From Streptomyces luomodiensis (GTDB taxonomy: Bacteria > Actinomycetota > Actinomycetes > Streptomycetales > Streptomycetaceae), in contig NZ_CP117522.1 of the NCBI RefSeq assembly GCF_031679605.1, positions 5,766,001 through 5,830,000 on the forward strand: 64,000 nt of DNA, read 5' to 3'. The position numbers were made by a program, and so were the translations under genes. This document shows positions 34,600 to 42,256 of this stretch, one piece after another. Positions within the stretch are counted from its first letter, which is position 1, and the number at the start of each line of letters is the position of its first letter. The notes under the pieces were generated by a model. It was not told the origin of the DNA. It saw nothing but the letters and a program-made list of their open reading frames with translations, and did not search any database.

Positions 34600-35460
34600 C
34601 CCTGCCGGTTCGCCAGGCCGACGCCAGCCGGAAGCCGAACGTCGGCGCCCGCCCGTCTGCCGTCCGCCCGTCCGCGGTCCAGCGTCTGGCGCCTGCCTGT
34701 CCGCCGTCCGCCTGTCCGCCGCCCGCCGTCTGGCGCCCGTCCGTCTGGCGTTCGCCCGTCCGCCGTCCGCCGGTCGGCGCCGTCGGGTCGGTGTCCGCCC
34801 GGTCGGCGTCCGCTGTCTGGCGTTCGCCCGCCCGGCGTCCGTCCGTCCGCCGCCCGTCCGGTTGGCGTCCGCCTGGTCGGCGCCTGTCCGTTTGGTGCCC
34901 GTCGGGTCGGTGTCCGTCCGTCCGACGTCGCCCGGTCGGCGTTCGCCCGCCTGGCGTTCGCCTGTCTGGTGCCCGTCGGGTCGGTGTCCGCCTGTCCGCC
35001 GTCCGCCGTCTGGCGCTCGTCCGTCTGGCGTTCGCTCGTCCGCCGTCCGGCGCCCGTCCGATTGGCGTCCGCCTGGTCGGCGCCTGCCCGTCTGGTGCCC
35101 GTCCGTCCGACGTCGCCCGGTCGGCGTTTGCCCGCCTGGCGTTCGCCTGTCTGGCGCCCGTCGGGTCGGTGTCCGCCTGGTCGGCGCCTGCCCGTCTGGT
35201 GCCACTGGTCGGCGCCTGTCCGTCTGGTGCCCGTCGGGTCGGTGTCCGTCCGTCCGACGTCGCCCGGTCGGCGTTCGCCCGTCCGCCGTCCGCCGGTCGG
35301 CGCCCGTCCGGTCGGTGCCCGCCTGTCCGGCGCCCGTCCGTCTGGCGCCCGTCGGGTCGGCGCCCGTGTCCGACGTTCGCCCGCTTGGCGTTCGCTTGCC
35401 CGGTGCCCGGTGCCCGGTGCCCGGTGCCCGGTGCCCGGTGTCCGGTGCACGGCGTTCTGT
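34600..35460. repeat. 860-bp GC-rich minisatellite
   Basis: The whole 34591-35462 gap between convergent genes consists of degenerate units of about 10 bp built from CGCC[C/T]GTC[C/T]G, GGTCGGCGTC and GTCTGGCG words. A higher-order block containing TCCGACGTCGCCCGGTCGGC recurs at about 34920, 35105 and 35252. The last part, about 35396-35447, is a run of 7-bp CGGTGCC repeats. All six frames are open, but none has a start signal or non-repetitive protein. I regard it as non-coding. Confidence 0.88.
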
Positions 35461-35462
35461 CG

Positions 35463-38045
35463 TCAGTGGAGGGCGTTGGTGAGGTCGGTGAGGTGTCGGG
35501 AGACCGGGCCCAGGGTGAGTAGTCCGCTGCCTGCCCCGGCCAGTTCCGCTGCCGCCGGGGCCAGCGCGGTGCGGGCGCGCGCCATCGTCTCCCGGTCGCC
35601 GACGGCGATGGCCGCCCGGCCGGTGAGGCACCACAGGGCCTCCAGCAGCAGGTCGCGGGGCGGGTCGGGGACCGCGCGCAGCGCCGTCGCGGCCTCGGCG
35701 TGACGGCCTTGGGCCAGCAGCACCAGCGGGCGGGCCCAGGGCGCGTACGGCCCCCAGTCGAGGTCCGCGTCGGTCGGCGCGGGCCGCCCCTGCTCCACGC
35801 GCAGACAGAGCAGCGCGAGCGGTAGCAGACCGCGCTCCAGGCCGGGCATCCCGGCGCCGTCCAGCCGCGCGGCCGCGTCCCGGTAGGCGGCCTCGACCTC
35901 GGCCGCCCGCCCCCCTGTCGCGGCCAGCCGCAGCGCCCGGTACCACTGGGTGAAGACCCCCACCAACGGCCGCTCATGGCGCTCGCCCAGACGGTCGGCG
36001 GCGGCCGCGTGCCGGTCGGCCGACGCGAAGTCCGCGAGCGCGCTACGGGCCTGGAGCCGGATGAGATGGCCGAGCACCTCGAAGGCGACCAGACCGTGCC
36101 GCGCCGACAGGGCGATCAGCTCGGCCCCGATCGCGTCCCGGCGCGGCGCCAGTCCCGCGCGGTCGAAGGACTGCATGAAGACGCCGTTGAGGGCGAACGC
36201 CAGCAGCGCGGGATCGTCCAGCCGACGGGCGATCTCCTCGGCCTCCCGAGCCGCCTGAGCCCCCCGCCGCCCCCGGCTGCCCCGCGACTCCACGGCGACC
36301 GTGGCCAACAACCGAGCCCGGACCGCGTCGTGCCGCGTGCCCTCGCGGGCGACGGCGTCGTGTGCGGGTGTCCCGTGCTTGGGCGCTTCGCGGCCGGGCG
36401 TCTCGTGATCGCTCAGCTCCCGGCCGGGCCCCCAGTGGCCGGTTCCCTCGGGGGCGGGGGTTTCGCGGCCGGCGGCCTCGTGGCCGGGGGGCCGGTGGCT
36501 GGGCGGCTCGTGCCCGGTTGTCTCGCGCCGGGTTGCCGCGTGCCCGGTTGCTTCGTGGCTGGGCGTCTCGTGGCTGGGCAGCTCATGGTGGGACCGGCCG
36601 TGGCCGGACCCATGATGGCCGGTTGCTTCGTGGCTGGGGGTCCGGTGGCTGGGCGGCTCGTGCCCGGTTGCTTCGTGGCTGGGCGTCTCGTGGCTGGGCA
36701 GCTCATGGTGGGACCGGCCGTGGCCGGACCCATGATGGCCGGTTGCTTCGTGGCTGGGGGTCCGGTGGCTGGGCGGCTCGTGCCCGGTTGCTTCGTGGCT
36801 GGGCGTCTCGTGGCTGGGCAGCTCATGGTAGGACCGGCCGTGGCCGGACCCATGATGGCCGGTTGCTTCGTGGGCGGGGTGCTCGGCGTGCGGGGTTTCG
36901 CGGCCGAAGGCTTCGTGGCCGGGCCGTCCGGGCCGTCCGGGGGTGGGCGCGAGCGTGGCCAGGGTGCGTTCGGCCGCTGCCACGATGTGGGCTGCCTGCT
37001 CCGGGTCGTCCAGGCGGGTCCAGATCGCCGGGACGTCGTAGGTGCCGATCACGCGGGCGGTCAGTTCGGGGTCGCCCAGTTCCTCCGCCGCCGCGACGGC
37101 CGCCACGCGCTGCTGCCGGGCTGTTCGCAGTCCGTCGCCCCCGGTCATCGAGAGGTCGCGGAGCAGGCCGGCCGTGGACTCCAGCCGGGCCCGCGCGCCC
37201 GTGGCCACGGTGCGGTCGTAGGCGGCGGCCGCTTCGGCCCACACCCGGGCCGCCGCCGCGCCCCCCGCCCCGCCCGGCGCCGTGGCGGGGGCGAGGTGAG
37301 GGGCCTGGCCGAGGATGTCCGTCTCCAGTCGGCGCAGTTCCGGGCCGGGATCCACGCCCAGCTGTTCGACCAGCAGCGTGCGCGCCCGGCGCAGCACCGC
37401 CAGCGCGTCGCCCTGGCGGCCGGTGCGGTACAGCGCGAGCGCCAGCGTCCGCCAGGCGCCCTCGCGCCAGGGGTGCTCGGCCAGATGGGCCTCCAGGTCC
37501 GGCACCGCCTCGGCGGCCCGGTCCAGCGCCAGCCGGGCCTCGGCCTGCCGTTCGACGGCGTGCAGCCGTAGCTCCGCCAGCCGGGAGCGCTCGCCCCGGG
37601 CCCAGCCCTCGTCGGTGAAGTCCGCGTACGCGGGCCCGCGCCACCGGCCCAGCGCCTGCTCCAGCCGCGCCGCCGCGTCGTCCGGCGGCAGGGTCGCGGC
37701 GGCGGCCACGTCCTGTTCGAAGCGCCAGGCGTCCACCGCGTCCGGGTCGGCCCGCAGCGCGTACCCGGGCCCGTCGGTGACCAGCAGCCGGGCCGGGGTC
37801 CGGGGCGGACGCCGGGGCTCCAGGGCGCGGCGCAGCGCGGCCACGAACGTACGCACCGCGCCCACCGCCCCCGGCGGCGGTTCCGTCCACAGGTCCTCGA
37901 CCAGCCGTGAGACGGGTACGACGCGGCGGCGGGCGACGATCAGCCGGGCCAGCACCGCGCGGTGCCGTGGCCCCTTGAGCGCGATGGCGCGCCCGTCGGC
38001 GTCCCAGGCCACCACCGGCCCCAGCACCCCGAACCAGACCCGCAT
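35463..38045 (-). CDS. BTAD (SARP-type) transcriptional regulator with a histidine-rich repeat block
   Basis: An 860-residue AfsR/SARP-family regulator. Residues 1-90 are the OmpR-type winged helix (VWFGVLGPVVAWDADGRAI, later LVEDLWTEPPPGAV) and about 100-250 the bacterial transcriptional activator domain (ARLEQALGRWRGPAYADF, QLGVDPGPELRRLE). There is no P-loop, so the AfsR-type ATPase is absent. Residues about 370-565 are histidine-rich and contain nearly three perfect 40-residue repeats (SHEATGHEPPSHRTPSHEAT and onwards). The C-terminal 300 residues are helical, TPR-like. ATG 38045 is chosen for its match to the family N-terminus; 38078 is possible. It is divergent from the dehalogenase-like gene, its likely target. 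Confidence 0.82.
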   Translation of the reverse strand: MRVWFGVLGPVVAWDADGRAIALKGPRHRAVLARLIVARRRVVPVSRLVEDLWTEPPPGAVGAVRTFVAALRRALEPRRPPRTPARLLVTDGPGYALRADPDAVDAWRFEQDVAAAATLPPDDAAARLEQALGRWRGPAYADFTDEGWARGERSRLAELRLHAVERQAEARLALDRAAEAVPDLEAHLAEHPWREGAWRTLALALYRTGRQGDALAVLRRARTLLVEQLGVDPGPELRRLETDILGQAPHLAPATAPGGAGGAAAARVWAEAAAAYDRTVATGARARLESTAGLLRDLSMTGGDGLRTARQQRVAAVAAAEELGDPELTARVIGTYDVPAIWTRLDDPEQAAHIVAAAERTLATLAPTPGRPGRPGHEAFGRETPHAEHPAHEATGHHGSGHGRSYHELPSHETPSHEATGHEPPSHRTPSHEATGHHGSGHGRSHHELPSHETPSHEATGHEPPSHRTPSHEATGHHGSGHGRSHHELPSHETPSHEATGHAATRRETTGHEPPSHRPPGHEAAGRETPAPEGTGHWGPGRELSDHETPGREAPKHGTPAHDAVAREGTRHDAVRARLLATVAVESRGSRGRRGAQAAREAEEIARRLDDPALLAFALNGVFMQSFDRAGLAPRRDAIGAELIALSARHGLVAFEVLGHLIRLQARSALADFASADRHAAAADRLGERHERPLVGVFTQWYRALRLAATGGRAAEVEAAYRDAAARLDGAGMPGLERGLLPLALLCLRVEQGRPAPTDADLDWGPYAPWARPLVLLAQGRHAEAATALRAVPDPPRDLLLEALWCLTGRAAIAVGDRETMARARTALAPAAAELAGAGSGLLTLGPVSRHLTDLTNALH
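36541..36876. repeat. 120-bp tandem repeat inside the BTAD regulator gene
   Basis: Units start at 36541, 36661 and 36781, exactly 120 bp apart, each opening TGCCCGGTTGCTTCGTGGCT; the third is truncated at about 36876. Copies are nearly identical (for example one G-to-A change at 36830 turns His to Tyr), indicating recent expansion. The 40-codon period keeps the frame. Confidence 0.95.
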
Positions 38046-38143
38046 GGGGCCACGGTAGCGCGCTGATCGGATGCTCATTCGCGCCCGGCAGGCTGACCGG
38101 TACCTACCTCATCACTCCATCCACCTTCTCGAAAGGCGCGATC

Positions 38144-39037
38144 ATGGCCCCTGTCATCCCCGGCTTCGACTACCGGCGCGTCCCCGTCGCCGACGGCGTG
38201 TCCCTGAACGCGGCCGTCGCGGGCTCGGGCAGCCCCGTCGTGCTGTTGCACGGGTTCCCGCAGACCCACCTGATGTGGCGGCACGTCGCCGCCGACCTCG
38301 CGGCCGACCACACCGTGATCTGCCCCGATCTGCGCGGCTACGGCGCCAGCGACAAACCGGCCGCCGGCGACGAACCGGCCGCCGACGACACCACCTACGC
38401 CAAGCGCACCATGGCCGCCGACGTCGTTGCCCTGGCCCGTGCCCTCGGCCATGACCGCTTCGCCCTGGCCGGCCATGACCGCGGCGCCCTGGTCGCCTTC
38501 CGGGCCGGCCTCGACCACCCCGCGGCGATCACCCATCTGGCCTGCCTGGATGTGCTGCCGACCCTCGACATGTGGGACGTGATGCGCGGTACCACCGCCG
38601 CCGTCGGCTTCCACCTCTTCCTGATGGCCCAGCCCCCGGGGCTGCCCGAGCGGATGATCGCCGCCTGCCCGGACGACTTCTTCGGCCACTTCCTCGACCT
38701 GTGGGCGGGCGACCCGGAGGCCATCCCCGCCGAGATCCGCACCGCCTACCTGGACGCCTGCCGGGCCGCGGTGTCGTCGATCGTGGCCGACTACCGCGCC
38801 TCGGCCGGTGTCGACGTCGACCACGACCGGGCCGACCTGGCCGCGGGCCGTCGGCTGACGATGCCGGTCACCGTGCTCCAGCAGGACTGGGGCGCCGCCC
38901 TCGGCTATGACGCGGCGGAGCTGTGGCGCGCCTGGGCCGCCGACCTGGAGCACTCCACCGTCGGCTACGGCCACTTCATGGCCGAGGAGGCGCCCGCCGA
39001 GGTCGCCAAGGCGCTGCGGGAGCTCCTCGCCCGTTAG
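38144..39037 (+). CDS. Alpha/beta-hydrolase, fluoroacetate/haloacetate dehalogenase-like
   Basis: A 297-residue hydrolase. The oxyanion motif HGFPQTHLMWRHVA and the nucleophile elbow AGHDRGALVAF, with aspartate rather than serine, match fluoroacetate and epoxide-type hydrolases that use an Asp nucleophile. The arginine after it and CPDLRGYGASDKP fit the dehalogenase family. The base histidine is in STVGYGHFMAEE. An Ala/Asp/Glu-rich insertion (PAAGDEPAADDT) follows the DLRGYG segment. ATG 38144 has GAAAGG. The substrate is inferred only. It is divergent from the BTAD regulator with 98 bp between starts. Confidence 0.85.
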   Translation: MAPVIPGFDYRRVPVADGVSLNAAVAGSGSPVVLLHGFPQTHLMWRHVAADLAADHTVICPDLRGYGASDKPAAGDEPAADDTTYAKRTMAADVVALARALGHDRFALAGHDRGALVAFRAGLDHPAAITHLACLDVLPTLDMWDVMRGTTAAVGFHLFLMAQPPGLPERMIAACPDDFFGHFLDLWAGDPEAIPAEIRTAYLDACRAAVSSIVADYRASAGVDVDHDRADLAAGRRLTMPVTVLQQDWGAALGYDAAELWRAWAADLEHSTVGYGHFMAEEAPAEVAKALRELLAR

Positions 39038-39066
39038 TAGCGGAGGCGGAGGGCCGGTCCGCGCTC

Positions 39067-39110
39067 GATGACGGGGCTGTGGCCGAAGCATCGGCCACAG
39101 CCCCGTCATC
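39067..39110 (+). terminator. Terminator of the dehalogenase-like gene
   Basis: A perfect 20-bp stem (39067-39086 with 39091-39110; left arm begins GATGACGGGGCTGTGG) and a 4-nt AGCA loop lie 30 nt after the stop at 39037. Confidence 0.88.
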
Positions 39111-39215
39111 GCACGCCTCGCCTGCGGTGGCCGGGTCCGCTCGGTGGGCAGCGATCAGCTGTCGGCGGCCGTGTCCGGGAGCTGAGAGACTGCGTCGGTC
39201 GCATATCGCCGCGCC

Positions 39216-39257
39216 ATGAGCGCCATGAGCGCCATGAGCGCCATGAGTGCCGCATGA
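39216..39257 (+). CDS. Possible leader peptide MSAMSAMSAMSAA
   Basis: Four 9-bp repeats (ATGAGCGCC at 39216, 39225, 39234 and a variant at 39243) give a 13-codon open frame whose TGA (39255-39257) overlaps the ATG at 39254, which is in frame with the membrane protein gene. No strong ribosome binding site precedes it. It could be a translational-coupling leader or simply a slippage repeat. Too short to verify by eye. Confidence 0.3.
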   Translation: MSAMSAMSAMSAA

Positions 39258-39268
39258 GGAAGGACGTC

Positions 39269-40009
39269 ATGACGTCGCCCAACGAGCTTCCGTCACCGCC
39301 GCCCGCCCCGGACGAGCGGCCGTGGAACGACCGCGCCGGGCTGCTCGACGAGCGGGCGCGGGCGATGGGGGCGCTGGCGCGGTGGTACCTGGCGCCGCAC
39401 CGGGCGCTGCTGTTGTGGCTGTCCACGCTCGTCTTCGCGCTGGGCTGGACCCTCGCGGTGTCGGGGTTCCAGTTCCTGGTCCAGGGCGAGATCATCGAGC
39501 ACATCCTGGGCGTCATCTTCCTGGGCCTCGCCCTGGGCGCCACGGTCCCCTCCAGCCTCGGGGTGATATCGGGCATCCGGCGCGACGTCTTCGTGGGCGC
39601 GTGCCTGCGTGACTGGGCGGAGCTGGAGCGCGATCCCCGGACCCTGCCGCACTGGCGCGTCTCCGGCGGTGCGCTCCTCTGGCTGGGCCCGTCCATCGTG
39701 CTGGCCTGTCTGGGGCTGGTGCTGGGCGGGTCCGCCGTCTTCTCGGACATCGATACGGAGAGCTTCGGCACCGTCGCCGGAATCGGCATCGTCTTCGCGG
39801 CGGCCGGAGCGCTCGGCATGGCCAAGGCGATCGACTACTACCGCCTCGTCAGCCGCGAACTCGCCCCCGAGACCGGCGCCCCCGGGACCGGCGGCCCCGG
39901 GACCGGCGGTCCGGACACCGACGGCCCGGACACACAGGACCCGGGTGCAGGTCGCCCGGATCCCGGCGGCCCGGACCCCGGCTACGACGACGACTTCTGT
40001 AGTGACTGA
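39269..40009 (+). CDS. Integral membrane protein of unknown function
   Basis: A 246-residue protein with four hydrophobic segments: LLLWLSTLVFALGWTLAVSG, HILGVIFLGLALGATVPSSL, LWLGPSIVLACLGLVLGGSA and VAGIGIVFAAAGALGMA. The N-terminal 35 residues are hydrophilic with Pro-rich sequence; the C-terminal 40 are Gly/Pro/Asp repeats (GTGGPDTDGPDT). ATG 39269 has AGGAAGG 6 nt upstream; ATG 39254 is an in-frame alternative. The final 28 nt overlap the 3' end of the convergent gene. No family recognised. Confidence 0.72.
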   Translation: MTSPNELPSPPPAPDERPWNDRAGLLDERARAMGALARWYLAPHRALLLWLSTLVFALGWTLAVSGFQFLVQGEIIEHILGVIFLGLALGATVPSSLGVISGIRRDVFVGACLRDWAELERDPRTLPHWRVSGGALLWLGPSIVLACLGLVLGGSAVFSDIDTESFGTVAGIGIVFAAAGALGMAKAIDYYRLVSRELAPETGAPGTGGPGTGGPDTDGPDTQDPGAGRPDPGGPDPGYDDDFCSD

Positions 40010-40299
40010 AAGCGGCTCCGCAGCTCCTCGTACCGCTCACTCGGGCTCTCCCCGCGCTGCTTGGCCGCCTCCTCGATGCGGGTCAGCAGCTGCCTGACCC
40101 GTACGGCGTCCGTGTAGGCGTCGCGCTCCAGCTTCTTGTACGCGGCGGCGGCGGGCCCCTTGTGGTCGTCGGGGTCGACCGACTGCCTCAGGTGGCCGAG
40201 ACGCTCGATCTGCTCCTCGAGATAACTGAGCATCCCCTCAAGGTCTTTGATGAGATCCGACAGCTCCTGATCCGATACGGACAGTTTGTCTTTACTCAT
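39982..40299 (-). CDS. Small coiled-coil protein of unknown function
   Basis: A 105-residue, strongly helical and charged protein (SDLIKDLEGMLSYLEEQIER, RDAYTDAVRVRQLLTRIEEA, YEELRSRFQSLQK) with predicted coiled coils. The size and helical-hairpin pattern recall WXG100-type proteins, but there is no WXG motif. It lies downstream of the WhiJ/DUF397 pair on the same strand, 155 bp away. Its 3' end overlaps the membrane-protein gene by 28 nt. Function unknown. Confidence 0.7.
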   Translation of the reverse strand: MSKDKLSVSDQELSDLIKDLEGMLSYLEEQIERLGHLRQSVDPDDHKGPAAAAYKKLERDAYTDAVRVRQLLTRIEEAAKQRGESPSERYEELRSRFQSLQKSSS

Positions 40300-40454
40300 G
40301 TCCCATCCGTCCCTGCCACCCTCCGATCGGCCCATTAGCGGGATGATCGTGCCATGACCGGGGCCGGTGTGGAGAGCCACCCGGAGTTTCCGCTCGGCCG
40401 AACGGCCCGGCGTGGTGGGCCGTCGCGCTGAGCGTCCGCGGGACCGGCGGGGGC

Positions 40455-40667
40455 TTACCGCTCCGGTACCGCCGCGAGGTGGTCGAATTCGCCCGCCTTG
40501 ATGGAACGGAGCAGGGCTCTCAGCTTCGTGGGGGTCGTGGTCACGACGGTGCGGGGGTCGTCGCTCTCGCGGAGGGCCACGGCCGCGCCCAAGGAGGCGA
40601 GTTCTATGCAGGAGTTGCCGTCCCCCGCGCTGGAATACGAAGATTTCTGCCAGTTGAGCTCGGTCAT
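40455..40667 (-). CDS. DUF397 protein
   Basis: A 70-residue protein with the family hallmark MTELNWQKSSYSSAGDGNSC at the N-terminus and ALRESDDP in the middle. DUF397 proteins are nearly always encoded next to WhiJ-type XRE regulators in streptomycetes and form regulator/partner pairs that influence development and antibiotic production. I chose ATG 40667, which begins at the conserved sequence; a GTG at 40673 adds two residues. The regulator's stop is 11 nt upstream, so they are one transcript. Confidence 0.9.
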   Translation of the reverse strand: MTELNWQKSSYSSAGDGNSCIELASLGAAVALRESDDPRTVVTTTPTKLRALLRSIKAGEFDHLAAVPER

Positions 40668-40678
40668 CTCCACGCCCT

Positions 40679-41530
40679 CTATGTCTGCTGTGCGGCGTCA
40701 CGAATGAAATCACGTGACTCCTCCACCGAGAGGGCCGCCTCGGTCGTGCGGTCCAGCACGCCACGATGGTTGGCGAGCTGGGACTGCGCGTCCAGGAAGA
40801 CCGGGCCGTGCGCGGCGTCGAGTTGCGCGGTGTCCAGCTGGGGCACCGCGCCCAGGGCGTAGGTGACCGAGAGTCCGGGCACGTGGAACCCTCCGGCCTC
40901 GAAGGTCAGCACCCGCACGGTGACGTTCTTCCGCTCGGAGGACTCCAGCAGGCTGTCCAGCTGGGCGCGCAGGACGCGCCGCGTTCCGAACCGCATGCGC
41001 AGCGCCGCCTCGTGGATGACGAAGGTGCACGGCGGCGGATCGTCCCGGTCCAGGATGTCGCGGCGCTTCATGCGGTGGGAGAGTCTGCGCCGCAGATCGG
41101 TGGCGGACCACTGCGGAACGGTGGAGCCGAGCACCGCCCGCGCGTACTCCTCCGTCTGCAACAGGCCGGGCATATGCATGATTTCCAGCACGCGCAGGCT
41201 CGTGGCGTAGTACTCCAACTCGGCGAGGTCGAGCCCGCCGGTGGCGATATGGCCCCGGTACTCCTCCCACCAGCCGCCCTTGCGCTCCCGGGCCATGGCG
41301 GCGAGCGCGTCGACGTACGCGGTGTCCGGGCAGGCGTAGATGGCGGCGAGCGCGCGGACCCGCTCCTCGCTCACCCCGAAGCGGGCGAGCTCCAGGTTGG
41401 TGATGTGGGTGCGGTTGATGCCCAGCCGGTCGGCGGCCTCCTGGATGCTGAGGCCCGCGTCCTCGCGCATCCTCCTCAATTCTGTTCCGAGCCGGACTTG
41501 ACGCGCGGTCGGGACGCTTCTGGGTGGCAT
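40679..41530 (-). CDS. WhiJ-type XRE regulator (DUF5753)
   Basis: The 283-residue protein has an N-terminal XRE helix-turn-helix at about residues 12-70 (LSIQEAADRLGINRTHITNL) and a C-terminal DUF5753 domain (GLLQTEEYARAVL, RRDILDRDDPPPCTFVIHEA, RVLTFEAGGFHVPGLSVTY). WhiJ-like proteins act with DUF397 partners and often lie next to an anti-sigma-like ATPase gene, as here. ATG 41530 is at the end of the divergent promoter region shared with the ATPase gene at 41689. Confidence 0.92.
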   Translation of the reverse strand: MPPRSVPTARQVRLGTELRRMREDAGLSIQEAADRLGINRTHITNLELARFGVSEERVRALAAIYACPDTAYVDALAAMARERKGGWWEEYRGHIATGGLDLAELEYYATSLRVLEIMHMPGLLQTEEYARAVLGSTVPQWSATDLRRRLSHRMKRRDILDRDDPPPCTFVIHEAALRMRFGTRRVLRAQLDSLLESSERKNVTVRVLTFEAGGFHVPGLSVTYALGAVPQLDTAQLDAAHGPVFLDAQSQLANHRGVLDRTTEAALSVEESRDFIRDAAQQT

Positions 41531-41688
41531 GGCCCTCCGTAACCCTCAAGGAGTAATCGTCGAGGAAATTCAACGGGACCGTAGCAGTTGTTTGCACCGC
41601 TGCCCTACCGTGGGTGCCGTTGCCGCTACAGCGCGTTGATCGCCGTAACGGTACGCGCGCTGTCGGCCCCTTTGCAGGGAGTTGCCCC

Positions 41689-42162
41689 ATGGATTCCGAT
41701 CACGAGTCCGACGACCGTCCCCCACCGCGCCCGCCCGTTCCCCCCAAGGACCCGTACGTCTACACCCTCCAGAGCAGCCGGCAGGCGACCTCCGCCAAGG
41801 TCTGCCGGGACTTCGTCGCCTGCGTCCTGAACTCCGTGGGCCAGGAGGAACTGGTCGAGGTGGCGACGCTGTGCACCTCGGAGCTGGCCACCAACGCCTT
41901 TCTGCACGCCGAGGGCGACTCCGTGATGCTCCGGGTGGTGATCGAGTCCCCCCGCTTCCGCGTCCTGGTCTACGACGCCTCCGCCGAGCTCCCCACCGTC
42001 GCCCGCCTCCCCGTGGGCGACCGCCTCTACGGCCGCGGCCTCGGACTGGTGGCGGCCCTGGTCGACGGGTGGGGTACGGCGGAGGGGGACGCGGGCGGGA
42101 CGTATGCCAAGGGGGTCTGGTTCGAGCTCGTGGGCACGGAGGAGGACGAGGGCCGGCCTTGA
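41689..42162 (+). CDS. Anti-sigma-factor-like GHKL ATPase
   Basis: A 157-residue RsbW-type ATP-binding protein: N box ATLCTSELATNAFLHAEGDS, G1 box VLVYDASAELP (diverged; the usual DxGxG is weakened) and G2 box LYGRGLGLVAALVDGWG. A Pro-rich N-terminal stretch of about 20 residues precedes the domain. ATG 41689 follows GCAGGGA at 41674-41680. Divergent from the WhiJ-type gene, it completes the classical whiJ-type trio. The diverged G1 box means ATP hydrolysis or kinase activity is uncertain. Confidence 0.87.
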   Translation: MDSDHESDDRPPPRPPVPPKDPYVYTLQSSRQATSAKVCRDFVACVLNSVGQEELVEVATLCTSELATNAFLHAEGDSVMLRVVIESPRFRVLVYDASAELPTVARLPVGDRLYGRGLGLVAALVDGWGTAEGDAGGTYAKGVWFELVGTEEDEGRP

Positions 42163-42256
42163 AGGCAAGCGGGTGGACACCGTCCGCACGCCGCCCCCGG
42201 CTACCGCCGGGAGGTGCCCCCCGCTCGCGGCCGCGCGCCCCCTTTGACGACAGACC

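Noticed and set aside
34600..35460. CRISPR array
   Set aside because: Units are about 10 bp and continuous, with no unique spacers of constant length and no cas gene nearby.
34466..35977. Open frames of 300-500 codons through the minisatellite, on both strands
   Set aside because: All six frames are open because the repeat lacks stop codons; products are only Arg/Pro/Thr/Gly repeats without a ribosome binding site or conserved domain.
35976..37571. 531-codon plus-strand repeat protein opposite the BTAD regulator
   Set aside because: It is the antisense of the histidine-rich and helical regions; the minus strand encodes intact winged-helix and BTAD domains.
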